Assembly (NCBI GenBank): GCA_965205955.1
Contig: OZ242192.1
Location: forward strand, 868,001-932,000
DNA: 64,000 nt
Reading direction: 5' to 3'
Source of the DNA: G965202915 sp965205955
GTDB taxonomy: Bacteria > Pseudomonadota > Gammaproteobacteria > Eutrophobiales > Eutrophobiaceae
The translations under genes were made by a program, and so were the position numbers. How positions within the stretch are numbered: the first letter of the stretch is position 1; the number at the start of each line of letters is the position of its first letter. The notes beneath the pieces were generated by a model, which was not told where the DNA came from, ran no database searches, and worked only from the letters and a program-made list of their open reading frames with translations. Of this stretch, positions 49,101 to 55,734 are shown one piece after another.

Positions 49101-51724
49101 ATGTCACCATTGCCGTTGTGAGCGGTAACGACGCCGCGGCAACCGTATCGCCGCCATCGCTGACCTTCACCACGGCCAACTGGAACGTGGCACAGACCGT
49201 TACCGTCACCGGTGTGAACGACGATATAGACTTTCAGTTCGATCTCGAATTAGCCGTGAGCCATACGGGCACGAGCGCGGACAGCAACTATGAAGGGCTG
49301 TCGAGGGACGTGTTCGTCACCCAAACCGATAACGACACCGCCGACGTTACCGTCTCCGAGACGACCCGCACCGTCGCCGAGAACAGCGGCACGGCCACCT
49401 ACACCGTGGTGCTCGATACCGAGCCGTTCGGCAATGTCACGATTACCCCTGCGAGCAGCGACCCCGACGTGGCGATCGTATCGGGAGCGCTGACCTTCAC
49501 CCAGTCCAACTGGAACACGGCACAGACCGTCACCGTCACCGGCGTGGACGACTCCGATGTGAACACCCCCGCCCGCACTGCGACCGTGAGCCATACACCT
49601 GCGAGCGCGGACGACTCCACCTATGGAGGGTTGACTATAACATCTGTGGTCGTCACCGCCACCGATGACGACGGCGGGCCAGCATTGCCGAGCATCTCCA
49701 TAGCCGCCGTGTCTTCCTCGGTGACCGAGGGGGCGGCGGCAACCTTCACGCTGACGGCAACCCCTGCTCCGGCGGCGAACCTGACGGTGACGGTTACGGT
49801 CACCGAGACGGGCACGTTCATTAGCGGCGCGGCGCCGACGACGGTGACGATTCCCTCCTCAGGGTCGGTAACGCTGACGGTATCGACCACCGACGACGCT
49901 ACCGACGAGGCGAACGGCACGATAACGGCGACGGTAACGGCGGGTAGCGGCTACACAGTCGGCAGCCCGCCCACAGCCAGTGTCACGGTCGAGGATGACG
50001 ATGCTGCGCCGGTGACGCCGGACCCGGCCATCACGATAGCCGCCGTGTCTCCCTCGGTGACCGAGGGGGCGGCGGCAACCTTCACGCTGACGGCAACCCC
50101 TGCTCCGGCGGCGAACCTGACGGTGACGGTTACGGTCACCGAGACGGGCACGTTCATTAGCGGCGCGGCGCCGACGACGGTGACGATTCCCTCCTCAGGG
50201 TCGGTAACGCTGACGGTACCGACCACCGACGACGCTACCGACGAAGCGAACGGCATGATAACGGCGACGGTAACGGCGGGCAGCGGCTACACAGTCGGCA
50301 GCCCGCCCACAGCCAGTGTCACGGTCGAGGATGACGATGGTGCGCCGGTGACACCGGACCCGGAGCGGATCGACCCGGAGCTGACCGAGCAACTGCAGGA
50401 AGAGATCGCCTCGCAAGCGGTGCAGACGGTGGCTGCCAACGTGGTTGCCTCGGTAGGCACGCGCATCGAGACGACGATCCGGGGCGCCCCGCCCACCGGC
50501 GGTGTGCAACTGGACGGCAAACCCGGACTGTTGGGCTTTCTGGATAACCTGCCGGAATACGGAAAATCGATACAGGAAGGTAGTACTGACTGGAAGCGGA
50601 GGCTGGCCAATTCTTCCTTCAGCCTGAACGTTGCCGGGGACGGGGGCGCGGACGGCGGCCTGGGCCTGTGGGGCAGCGGCCACTACACCGAGTTTGACGG
50701 GGACGACGACGATCTCGACTGGGACGGCGATTCCTACGGCTTCCAGGTAGGCGTTGATACCCGCTGGGGCGCCAATCTGCTCACCGGTATTTCGGTCTCC
50801 TGGAGCGAGGGCGACGTAGAATATACCCAGGGCAGCGGGGCGGATGCAGCCAGGGGCGACTATACGCTGACGCTGACCGGTCTCCATCCGTACATGGGCT
50901 GGTCGAACGATAGCGGCAGCTTGAGTCTGTGGGCCAGCGCCGGTTATGCGGACGGCAAGGTGGAGATTGAGCCGGACGAGGGCCGGAGACAGGAGTATGA
51001 CGCCTCGGTGGTTTCGGTGGCGGGCGGCTTTACGCGCAGCTTGACGGGCTCCTTGAGCATCAAGGGTGATTTTTCGGCTCTGGAGGCCGACATCGATGAA
51101 GAGGACGATGTCGCCAATGGCCGCGACTTCAGCCTGGACAGTCAACGGGCGCGGCTGTTACTGGAAGGGCGCCATCAGCAGCGCTTTCGCAACGGCGGTA
51201 TCCTGACGCAAAGCATCGAGGCGGGCTACCGTCTGGATGAGGGCGACAGCGATGCGGACACCGATGGGGCCGAGGTAGGCGGGAGCCTTGACTATCAGAA
51301 TCCGGCTACCGGTCTCACGCTGTCGGGCAAGGTGCGCGGACTGGTGGGCAACAGTAATTACCGGGAGTGGGGGATCTCCGGTCTGATTCGACTGGAATCG
51401 GGCACCCAGGGGCTGTCCTTCACGCTGGAACCGGGCTACGGCGACACGGCCGGCAGCGCCGGTGAGTTGTGGCAACGGCAGGCGCCTTCTCTGGAGACGG
51501 AGCGCCAGAGCTACGGCGGGCGGATGAAGATGCACCTGGGCTATGGGCTGCATGGGGGTGTTATGCCGTACACCGAGGTGACGAGCGGCGAGGCGCTGCG
51601 CAGTTTCCGCATGGGCGTGAAGTGGCAGTTGGGCAAGGCGCTGGATCTGAATCTGTTCGGAGAGCAGTATGAAGCGGATGAGAGTGATCACAGCCTGCAA
51701 TTGGAAGGGAAGTTGGAGTTTTGA
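37127..51724 (+). CDS. giant Calx-beta/cadherin-like autotransporter-like surface protein (4,865 aa)
   Basis: The signal peptide (LKRLTALLLLSVATF, cleavage near AVSQ) follows a 26-residue charged extension; ATG at 37205, with AGGGGA before it, would remove the extension. The mature part opens with the CDGALDWTGITPDCL domain shared with the first giant protein. A putative-Ig domain, a VCBS-like domain and one PKD-like domain follow. Then come many Calx-beta-like domains (SPVTEGTAAxFTLTA) and 15 copies of a domain carrying NWNTAQTVTVTGVNDD or variants. SwmB-like domains (LTLTYNEALD), bacterial Ig-like domains (ISGTMDSAATGVSVTIG) and putative-Ig domains are interspersed. Acidic DDD linkers between domains suggest Ca2+ binding. 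The last 450 or so residues are a helix linker and a beta-barrel almost identical to the first giant protein's. A type V adhesin or stalk is likely; the ligand is unknown. Confidence 0.9.
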   Translation: MTEATLPNRNGTHRKDNRLHKRQGNLMLKRLTALLLLSVATFAPMPAVSQTDPCDGALDWTGITPDCLSPGDPYRILFVTSNTRDAQSGNIADYNTFVQNAADGVTGTPFASITFRVLGSTSAVNARDNTGTTGAGDGIRIFYYRGRKVADSYTDFYDGTWDTNEPRHQDGMVRVAGGGFDAFILTGTNNDGATGATLGTATGVGTGDSQTTGSPLSNANRTGPGASQSFYGLSEVLTPPSNPAFDGAASIDPQVYTVGTPITTLPLPEAANGNGVLTYTIAPTLPDGLTLGGANGNVLSGTPELGTERTITDYTYMVSDADANTDPIDTDTIDFTITVNAATTPTIFGDLIGFIAEDAIPNTISGTVRIAAASGTTMFTAQTAADSTYGSFTLTPDPSNDDRATWTYTLDNDNSAVNALASETDTLTDTFTIAAAGVTDDANVTITITGADDAPTAVIAEGPTLTVDRGDTVTLTSTGSNDPESAIASYRWRVVANGNPSLSLGASSTRTNTISFTAPNVATTDDYTIGLIVNDGTVNSAEATIIVTVVNPAIPSITIAADTSPVTEGTAAAFTLTADPAPGTDLIVTVTVTDSGNFIAGAAPTTVTITASETTAMLEIPTMADVIDEANGMITATVEDGTGYTGSGNTASITVDDDDTANVTVSETTRTVAENGGTMTYTIMLDTEPLGDVTITPVSDATLVATVLPMSLTFTPSNWNTAQTVTVTGVNDDDVNTTARTATVSHTAASTADSIYEGLDVVNVVVTATDDDAPPGPTIIIAADTSPVTEGTAAEFTLTASPVAPAGGLTVTVSVTETGTFIDGTPPPTVTIAASAATATLTVATTDDNIDEIDGAVMALLTAGVGYMVGTSSTASVAVNNDDDANVAVSETTRTVAENGGTMTYTIMLDTQPTGDVTITPVSDATLVATVSSALTFTTANWNTAQTVTVTGVNDDGPGARTATVSHTPASADDSIYEGLTVANVVVTATDDDGAAALLEAVSPTTLGARRLNSSTNRATVRVTLMNTEYVDAADLSGDDFMLTDTVDGDVTVESAVIRDSATVATLTLGHSGGISDDGTVSVTVLDSAHTGSGDLPAVSLLIDATAPTVSTVAFSTTGPYGLGDNIEVTITFSEDVFVEGTNPNALLNNIGGRFGVAAPYLSGEGSNTLVFRYTVGGASDDSPSGVDIRSRALFGGGGLIRDAAGNNVVRDPSNSQIIGGTDQRIDPSMGASPSITIAADTSPVTEGTAAAFTLTADPAPAGDLTITVSVSQTGTFIEGVAPTTVTIAAAATTAALMVATTDDDIDEAAGEVTATVEDGTDYTVGTGNTASVTVNDDDTAGVTVDPLALTVDEAGSGTTADYTLVLDTVPTADVTIAVASDTDTAATVSSASLTFTPANWNTAQTVTVTGVNDDVPGDRTATVTHTATSADGNYEGAAINIASVTVTVTDDDAVAAGVTVDPMTLSVLEADGTADYTLVLDTAPTADVTIAVASDTVTAATVSSASLTFTPANWNTAQTVTVTGVNDDVDNPSDERTASLSHTAASADGDYDGGAITIASVTVTVTDDDDAGVTVDPMALTVDEADGTGTYTLVLDTVPTADVTIAVASDTDTAATVSSASLTFTPANWNTAQTVTVTGVDDSDVNTPDRTATVTHTATSTDGDYNTVPIANVVVTATDDDGVVVPSALLAAVTPLGERSLRSSTDTVTVTVTLMNTMYVPEVDLDMTDFMLTDDVAGDVTVSMVTRTSDRVATLTLTHGGEDIVSDGTVSVTVLDSAHTSAGALDAGSLPIDATAPTVSTVAFSTAGPYGLGADIEITITFSENVFVTGTPNIRLEVGSNRNAAYNRGSGGRELVFRRTVVAGDGDLNSLTITSNLLTDGTIRDAAGNDAVRTYPGGVDATQRVDATLPLLSTATVDGDTLTLTYNEALDGASTPPANGDYEVMAGSSSVTVSGVTLSGMAVTLTLTTPVTAGQTVTLDYTPDTNPVQDTVGNDAVMLDDQTVMNNTPVAPSITIAAGTSPVTEGTAAEFTLTASSAAPVGGLTVTVSVTQTGTFIEGVAPTTVTIAAAAETATLTVATTDDNTDEAAGSVTATVTAGSGYMVGTGNTASVTVNDDDAAPTLAIDSPNVAEGNAGDTPTLSYTVTLTGETEQEVTVDYADTTSGTATSGTDYETITAGTLTFAPGTTTQNIDVTVMGDVADEGDETVIVRLSGETNATITTADGTGTITDDDGAPVAGVTVTPATLSVPEDGGTTADYTLVLNTAPTADVTIAVASDTDTAATVSSASLTFTPTNWDTAQTVTVTGVNDNVDNPSDERTATVSHVPTSTDAGYGSVVIASVTVTVTDDDDAGVTVDPTTLSVLEADGTGAYTLVLDTVPTADVTIAVASDTVTAATVSSASLTFTPANWNTAQTVTVTGVNDDVDNPSDERTATVSHVPTSADAGYTSVVIASVTVTVTDDDDAGVTVDPLALMVPEASGTSTYTVVLDTQPIGNVTITPESGDTMTATVSGALTFTTTDWSTAQTVTVTGVDDSDVNTPARTATVSHTPASADDPIYAGLTIASVVVTATDDDGVAVPSALLTADTPLGERDLRRSTTNTVTVMVTLMNTMYVPELDLDMSDFTLTDDVAGVVTVSMVTRTSDRVATLRLTHGGEDIASDGELSVTVLATAHTGTEILDAGSVPIDATAPTVAVNGVGFSTTGPYGLGGNIEVTVIFSENVFVNETTPNALLDIGSRASVAAAYDRGSGSNTLVFRYTVVAGDDAPAPPGAQIRSSTLSLGGGIIRDAAGNDAVRTGTNTSINGGINQRVDAALPMLSTATVDGTALTLTYNEALDDTSTTLPSTADYTVTVDTAPRDVSGVTISGMTVTLTLASAVTGTPVVTLDYTPGTNPVRDTIGNDAAMLTNQGVNTIGGTVAVTLNPNIAGDDIVNIAEKAAGFSISGTMDSAATGVSVTIGIGMARTATLNSSSATWTISISADDGDITGTSVNVVVTAMLSDGTMGTVTRPLTVDLVLPMATYAAPTSLTVGTAITIMPSTTATDIVSYAVQGFALLPGLTLASDGVISGAPTTANTFTAPVNIRLTDGAGNPATVEIIFPAVGMGSQMLSGFDYTPATVALNATPPTVTPPSGAQTGSTLSYTSGDTNICTVDSATGALTLVATGDCVITVTASPTSNYNEATDTFTITVSLPAAGVTVTPTELTVPEDGTTTGTYTLVLDTAPTADVTIAVASDTVTAATVSSASLTFTPTNWNTAQTVTVTGVNDDVDNPSDERTATVTHVPTSADAGYTSVVIDSVTVTVTDDDAAAAAGITFDPLALTVDEAGSNTYTVVLDTAPTAEVTIAVVSGGDTSATVSPPSLTFTTTNWNTAQTVTVTGVNNNVDFVSDIVIGVTHTGTSADSNYEGVSRTLVVTVTDDDTADVTVSETTRTVAENGGTDTYTVVLNTVPTDNVTITPASSDTDVAIVSAALTFTLTTWDTPQTVTVTGVNDNIDNPPSDERTATVTHTPASTGDSLYAGLTIASVTVTVEDDDDLISGTVAVSLDTISGDDIVNIAERAAGFDISGTMDSAATGVSVTIGTGMARTATLSSTTTWTISISADDADIIGTSVNVVVTAMLSDGTPGTVSRPLTVDLVAPTATYAAPGTLTVGTPITIMPSTTATDIVSYAVFNGTLPPGLTLAEDTGVISGIPTTANAATATVDIRLTDGAGNPTDVEIIFPAVSSPTAGVTVDPMVLTVPEDGSSTGAYTLVLNTMPSADVTITVASSDTLAATVSSETLTFTTTDWNTAQTVTVTGVSDTAPGDRTVTLSHTAASTDSNYNGVAITIASVTVTVDNDDAAAGVTVTPTTLTVSEDGSALDTYTLVLDTMPSADVTITVASSDTLAATVSSASLTFTPTNWNTAQTVTVTGVNDTALGDRTVTVTHTAASGDGNYEGVAISIASVTVTVTDDDAGPNFTFTETGGTTIVAEMGGTDTYTVELATQPTADVTIAVVSGNDAAATVSPPSLTFTTANWNVAQTVTVTGVNDDIDFQFDLELAVSHTGTSADSNYEGLSRDVFVTQTDNDTADVTVSETTRTVAENSGTATYTVVLDTEPFGNVTITPASSDPDVAIVSGALTFTQSNWNTAQTVTVTGVDDSDVNTPARTATVSHTPASADDSTYGGLTITSVVVTATDDDGGPALPSISIAAVSSSVTEGAAATFTLTATPAPAANLTVTVTVTETGTFISGAAPTTVTIPSSGSVTLTVSTTDDATDEANGTITATVTAGSGYTVGSPPTASVTVEDDDAAPVTPDPAITIAAVSPSVTEGAAATFTLTATPAPAANLTVTVTVTETGTFISGAAPTTVTIPSSGSVTLTVPTTDDATDEANGMITATVTAGSGYTVGSPPTASVTVEDDDGAPVTPDPERIDPELTEQLQEEIASQAVQTVAANVVASVGTRIETTIRGAPPTGGVQLDGKPGLLGFLDNLPEYGKSIQEGSTDWKRRLANSSFSLNVAGDGGADGGLGLWGSGHYTEFDGDDDDLDWDGDSYGFQVGVDTRWGANLLTGISVSWSEGDVEYTQGSGADAARGDYTLTLTGLHPYMGWSNDSGSLSLWASAGYADGKVEIEPDEGRRQEYDASVVSVAGGFTRSLTGSLSIKGDFSALEADIDEEDDVANGRDFSLDSQRARLLLEGRHQQRFRNGGILTQSIEAGYRLDEGDSDADTDGAEVGGSLDYQNPATGLTLSGKVRGLVGNSNYREWGISGLIRLESGTQGLSFTLEPGYGDTAGSAGELWQRQAPSLETERQSYGGRMKMHLGYGLHGGVMPYTEVTSGEALRSFRMGVKWQLGKALDLNLFGEQYEADESDHSLQLEGKLEF
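49690..50345 (+). repeat. two nearly identical 336-bp (112-codon) domain repeats
   Basis: The domain SVTEGAAATFTLTATPAPAA through TVEDDDxAPVTPDP occurs twice in a row just before the barrel. The copies are offset by 336 bases and differ at only a handful of positions. This is the most recent duplication visible in the second giant gene. Confidence 0.8.
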
Positions 51725-51730
51725 CCCTGA

Positions 51731-51760
51731 TTGAGTGACTCCCCTGGGGGAGTCACTCAA
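51731..51760. terminator. perfect hairpin after the second giant gene
   Basis: The same 30-base inverted repeat as at 28106-28135 (14-bp stem, TG centre), seven bases after the stop codon and again without a T-run. Conservation at both genes suggests a functional 3' end, or simply shared ancestry of the 3' part. Confidence 0.5.
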
Positions 51761-52065
51761 CCCTCACCCCCGGCCCCTCTCCCAAAGGGAGAGGGGGGGT
51801 TGGATTGAAGCGCTATTATTCGGGCTTCTCCCTCTCCCTCTGGGAGAGGGTCGGGGTGAGGGTGAGGTTTCCTAACCCCCCCAGCCCCCCTTGTCAGGGG
51901 GGAGTAAAACTGCATATAGCCCCCCTGTCAAGGGGGGTTGGGGGGTTAAAACCAGTGCGGTCGCACTGCTAGACTTCCAACCCCCTCACCCCCGGCCCCT
52001 CTCCCAAAGGGAGAGGGGAGTTGGATTGAAGCGCTTTTATTTGGGTTTCTCCCTCTCCCTCTGGG
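51761..52065. repeat. REP-like repeat cluster after the second giant gene
   Basis: About 300 bases with no gene. It holds CCTCACCCCCGGCCCCTCTCCCAAAGGGAGAGGGG twice (about 51761-51798 and 51983-52019) and a CTCCCTCTCCCTCTGGGAGAGGG unit (about 51829-51851). Two inverted CCCCCTTGTCAGGGGGG palindromes surround TAAAACTGCATATAG (about 51874-51945), with AGTGCGGTCGCACT (51954-51967) beside them. The linker GATTGAAGCGCTATTATTC appears twice in variants. The last palindrome is split by IS481-type copy 2. Confidence 0.75.
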
Positions 52066-53011
52066 TGTTACATCCCGTGTGATCGCTCAAGACCTCACTG
52101 GGAGATTTATAGCCCAGGCAGGTTAAGCGGGTTCGGTTGTAGTTGTTCACAAATGTGTGGATGAACTGGTTTCTTTGCTCGTGGTTGTGGAATCGGTTCT
52201 TGCTCCAGTTGCTTTTGAGTTGTGGCTGGCTGCGCAATGCCTCACTCAAACGGCGATTGAATCGCTCCACCATGCCGTTGGTCTGCGGTCGAAACGGGCG
52301 AATGAGACGATGCTCAATATGATGCTCACGGCACACCTGGTCAAACGGATGCGTACCACTTGGTTTGCCTTGTGGCTTGTTTTTCTTGTCCACTGCAAAG
52401 CGGTCTGTGAAGCCTCCATCGTTGTCGGTAAGCAGGGTATGCACCGGGTGGGGAAACGCATCCAGGAACTCACGCAGACACTGCGAGGTCGTGGCGGCAT
52501 CGCGGCGTGCGATGATTTTCACCCAGACAAAGCGCGTAGCCCGGTCAATGGCCACCAGCACATAGCTGCGTTGCTTCTTGAGCTTGCTCAACACCTTGAA
52601 GTCCATATGGATAAACCCGCACGTGGTCTGCTCGAAACAGCCGAAGTCACGCGACTGCCTGACTTGTGGCAACCGGTTTACGCCTAAGCGCTTGAAGCAG
52701 CGATGGATCGCACTGCGACTGAAGGTCTGGGGAAAACAGCGGTTCATCACCTCAACCACATCATCCAGCGACAAGCGCAGGCGTTGGCGCAACTCGGTGA
52801 TAATCTCCTCGTGCTGCGGCGACGTGCTCGGATTGAGGTTATGGCGCGTGTGGGAGCCGTCATAGATGCGCCCGGCCCGCAGCCACTTGTAAATCGTAGG
52901 CAGAGAGACTCCGAGCTCACGCGACAAGGTCGGTGCGCTCTTGTTTGAGGTCTGAATATACTTTCGTGTGGCCGGCGTTGTGGTGGCCAGCTTATGTAAT
53001 TTAATCTCCAC
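52037..53011 (-). CDS. IS481-family transposase (rve/DDE), copy 2
   Basis: A 324-residue near-identical copy of the transposase at 28190-29155 (changes such as LRQRLRL for LRLRLRL and KNKPQGK for KGKPDGK). The HTH region and the D137, D196/D198 and E249 residues are intact. As in copy 1 the frame runs out of the element through its terminal repeat and stops in the flanking REP-like DNA, here adding QREREKPK after GCNT. Both copies keep open frames, so either could supply transposase. Confidence 0.9.
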   Translation of the reverse strand: MEIKLHKLATTTPATRKYIQTSNKSAPTLSRELGVSLPTIYKWLRAGRIYDGSHTRHNLNPSTSPQHEEIITELRQRLRLSLDDVVEVMNRCFPQTFSRSAIHRCFKRLGVNRLPQVRQSRDFGCFEQTTCGFIHMDFKVLSKLKKQRSYVLVAIDRATRFVWVKIIARRDAATTSQCLREFLDAFPHPVHTLLTDNDGGFTDRFAVDKKNKPQGKPSGTHPFDQVCREHHIEHRLIRPFRPQTNGMVERFNRRLSEALRSQPQLKSNWSKNRFHNHEQRNQFIHTFVNNYNRTRLTCLGYKSPSEVLSDHTGCNTQREREKPK

Positions 53012-53087
53012 TTTTTAACCTCCTCTGAACGTATTGAATACCGGATTGGATTGAAAGAGAGTATATCCTATCATACGGCACAAAACA
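52066..53087 (-). mobile_element. IS481-type insertion sequence, copy 2
   Basis: 1,022 bp with the same ends as copy 1. It is flanked by a perfect 6-bp target duplication TCTGGG (52060-52065 and 53088-53093). The target was the CTCTGGGAGAGGG centre of a REP-like palindrome. It has the same orientation as copy 1 and differs from it at scattered bases only. Confidence 0.85.
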
Positions 53088-53125
53088 TCTGGGAGAGGGC
53101 CGGGGTGAGGGTTCTGAAACAGTAA

Positions 53126-53890
53126 TCAGGGTTTGAGTTTGTATCCGGTCTTAAACATCCACCGTACGGTGAGTAGGCAGATCAGCATAAATAATAAAAT
53201 CATTCCCAGGCTGAGCAGGATATTGACGTCGGCTACACCGTAGAAACTCCAGCGAAAACCGCTGATCAAATATACTACCGGGTTAAACAGGGTGATCTTC
53301 TGCCACAGCGGAGGCAGCATGTTGATGGAATAAAAACTGCCGCCCAGGAAGGTGAGCGGGGTAATGATCATCATCGGTACGCTGTTTAATTTTTCAAAGC
53401 TGTCGGCCCATACTCCAAGTATGAAACCGAATAGACTGAAGGTCAGCGCGGTTGCAATGAGAAAGCCGAGCATGTATACGGGGTGGCTGATCTGATAGTC
53501 GACAAACAGGCGCGCGGTTAATAAGATCAGCAGTCCTAGTATGATTGACTTGGTGGCGGCTGCGCCTACATAGCCGATGATGATCTCTACGTACGACATT
53601 GGCGCCGATAAGACTTCATAGATGGTGCCGGTGAACTTGGGCATGTAGATCCCGAAGGATGCATTGGAGATGCTCTCGTTCAATAGGGATAGCATGATCA
53701 GGCCGGGAATGATGAAGGCGCCGTATTCAATGCCGTCGATCTTCCCCATGCGTGAGCCGATTGCGGCGCCAAATACAATGAAATAGAGTGAGGTGGAGAG
53801 TACCGGCGCGGCAATACTCTGCATCAGAGTCCGAACGGTGCGGGACATTTCAAACCAGTAAATTGCTTTGATCGCATAGAGGTTCATCAT
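53126..53890 (-). CDS. ABC-2 type transporter permease (YadH-like)
   Basis: A 254-residue inner-membrane protein with six predicted helices and the ABC-2 pattern: an amphipathic start, LMQSIAAPVLSTSLYFIVFG, then PMMIITPLTFLGGSFYSI and LPPLWQKITLFNPVVYLI. This motif order is that of the YadH/NodJ group. With the ATPase encoded just before it, it should form an exporter; the substrate is unknown. It is the last gene of the operon and overlaps the ATPase gene by ATGA (53887-53890), so it is translationally coupled. A REP-like fragment follows. Confidence 0.85.
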   Translation of the reverse strand: MMNLYAIKAIYWFEMSRTVRTLMQSIAAPVLSTSLYFIVFGAAIGSRMGKIDGIEYGAFIIPGLIMLSLLNESISNASFGIYMPKFTGTIYEVLSAPMSYVEIIIGYVGAAATKSIILGLLILLTARLFVDYQISHPVYMLGFLIATALTFSLFGFILGVWADSFEKLNSVPMMIITPLTFLGGSFYSINMLPPLWQKITLFNPVVYLISGFRWSFYGVADVNILLSLGMILLFMLICLLTVRWMFKTGYKLKP

Positions 53891-54810
53891 TTCGCCCTCA
53901 CTAAATTAACAAAGATCTCTTCCAGCGAGCTTTCACTGGAGTGCAGGTCCCTGAAATCGATCTGGTGTTGATTCAACTGGCGCAACAGGGTCGCAAGCTC
54001 GGTATGCTCCCGCCGGGCATCGAAGGTGTAAACCAGCTTCCTGCCGTCGGCGGCCAGTTCCAACGCATGATCGGCCAGCTCGGCGGGTATTTGTGATAAG
54101 GGATTTTGCAGGTGCAGCGTCAATTGTTTTTTGCCGAGCTTTTTCATCAGCCTGGCCTTGTCTTCTACGACGATGATCTCGCCTTTATTGATGACCGCTA
54201 TCCGATCGGACATTTCTTCCGCTTCTTCTATGTAGTGCGTGGTCAGGATAATGGTGGTGCCGCTCTCGCGCAGCCCCCGAACCATCTCCCACATGTCGCG
54301 GCGCAATTCGACGTCAACTCCCGCCGTCGGCTCATCCAGAAATAATATCTCCGGCTCATGCGAAAGCGCTTTGGCAATCATCACCCGGCGCTTCATGCCG
54401 CCCGACAGCGACATGATCCTTGCGTCCTTTTTATCGAACAGGGAAAGATCTTTCAACAGGCTTTCGACATAAGCGGGGTTTGCAGGTTTGCCGAACAGCC
54501 CCCGGCTGAAATTCACGGTGCTCCAGACACTCTCGAACATATCGGTAGATAATTCCTGCGGCACCAGGCCAATTTTCGAGCGCACCGTGCGGAAATCATC
54601 GACAATGTTGTATCCATCAACTACTACTTCACCCTGTCTGAAGTTGACAAGGCCGCAGATTATGTTGATCAGGGTGGTCTTTCCGGCGCCATTCGGGCCG
54701 AGCAGCGCAAAGATCTCCCCCGGGTTGATGTCGAGACTGAGGTTTTTTAAGGCCCGAAACCCGGAGGCATAGGTTTTGCTCAAGCCATTGACGGAGATAA
54801 TGGGCGGCAT
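53887..54810 (-). CDS. ABC transporter ATP-binding protein (YadG-like)
   Basis: A 307-residue ATPase. It has Walker A (GPNGAGKTT, about 38-46), Q-loop (VPQE, about 84), signature LSGGMKRR (about 135-142), Walker B (ILFLDEPTAG, about 155) and the H-loop (TTHYIEEAEE). The C-terminal 80 residues match the extension common in this subfamily. ATG at 54810 overlaps the ctaB stop as TGATG; a GTG one codon upstream is also in frame. It powers the permease encoded downstream. Its position after ctaB, where SCO1-type genes often lie in relatives, suggests co-expression with heme A synthesis but does not show a heme substrate. Confidence 0.9.
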   Translation of the reverse strand: MPPIISVNGLSKTYASGFRALKNLSLDINPGEIFALLGPNGAGKTTLINIICGLVNFRQGEVVVDGYNIVDDFRTVRSKIGLVPQELSTDMFESVWSTVNFSRGLFGKPANPAYVESLLKDLSLFDKKDARIMSLSGGMKRRVMIAKALSHEPEILFLDEPTAGVDVELRRDMWEMVRGLRESGTTIILTTHYIEEAEEMSDRIAVINKGEIIVVEDKARLMKKLGKKQLTLHLQNPLSQIPAELADHALELAADGRKLVYTFDARREHTELATLLRQLNQHQIDFRDLHSSESSLEEIFVNLVRAK

Positions 54811-55721
54811 CACACCAGATTCATGAGGCCCATGATAAGCGGTATGTGATGATCGATCAGGAAGGCGGCGAATATCGCGATGAGATAGCCGATTGAATAG
54901 CTGAACATCCGCATGGCCAATCGATCCCTGTGATCGAATTGCATACGGATCGCGTAGTATAAAAAACCGCCGTTCAATACCAATGCGCAGATGAGATAAA
55001 ACAGGCCGCTCATATAGGTCAGGTACGGTAGCAGGCAGATCATAAATAATACGATGGTGTAAAGCAGAATTTGCAGCCGGGTAAATCCGGTGCCGTGGGT
55101 GATCGGCAGCATTGGTACGTCGGCGCGCGCATATTCTGCACGTCTGTAGATTGCCAGGGTCCAGAAATGCGGCGGCGTCCAGGCGAAGATCACCAGGAAT
55201 AACAGCAAGGCATTCGGATCCAGTGTCCCGGTGATCGCGGTCCAGCCCAGAACCGGGGGCGCCGCACCAGCCGCGCCGCCAATCACGATATTTTGCGGTG
55301 TGGCGCGCTTCAAAAACATCGAGTAAATGAATCCGTAGCCGATCAATGAAAGTGCGGTCAAGATCGCGGTCAGTGTATTTACAAAAAATGCCAGAATGAC
55401 CATCGACGCAACACCGAGTGCGAAGGCGAATACTACCGCATTGGAGGTGTCGATCTTGCCTCTGGGCAGCGGGCGGCGCATCGTGCGCGCCATGATCGAG
55501 TCAATGCCGTGATCGACAACATGATTGATGGCGGCGGCCGAGGCGGCGGCCATGCCTATGCCCAGAGTGGCGAAGAACAGGATATCCAGCGGCACCAGAC
55601 CGGGCGAGGCCATCAGCATCCCCACCACGGCGGTGAATACAATCAACGCGATGATCTTTGGTTTGCATAACGCCAGGTAATCGCGCCAGGCGGTAGTCGG
55701 GCCGGCTATCTGTATCTGCAT
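54810..55721 (-). CDS. ctaB: protoheme IX farnesyltransferase (heme O synthase)
   Basis: A 303-residue UbiA-family prenyltransferase that converts heme b to heme O. The first Asp-rich motif is at about 66-74 (NHVVDHGID), followed by ARTMRRPLPRG. The second conserved loop is WTPPHFWTLAIYRRAEYARADVPMLP in part. About nine membrane helices are expected. ATG at 55721 (MQIQIAGPTTAWRDYLALCKPK) fits the family start. An ATG at 55757 would add 12 residues and overlap ctaA, and neither has a clear ribosome-binding site. It lies between ctaA and the ABC ATPase in one operon. Confidence 0.93.
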   Translation of the reverse strand: MQIQIAGPTTAWRDYLALCKPKIIALIVFTAVVGMLMASPGLVPLDILFFATLGIGMAAASAAAINHVVDHGIDSIMARTMRRPLPRGKIDTSNAVVFAFALGVASMVILAFFVNTLTAILTALSLIGYGFIYSMFLKRATPQNIVIGGAAGAAPPVLGWTAITGTLDPNALLLFLVIFAWTPPHFWTLAIYRRAEYARADVPMLPITHGTGFTRLQILLYTIVLFMICLLPYLTYMSGLFYLICALVLNGGFLYYAIRMQFDHRDRLAMRMFSYSIGYLIAIFAAFLIDHHIPLIMGLMNLV

Positions 55722-55734
55722 AACAATTTTATGG

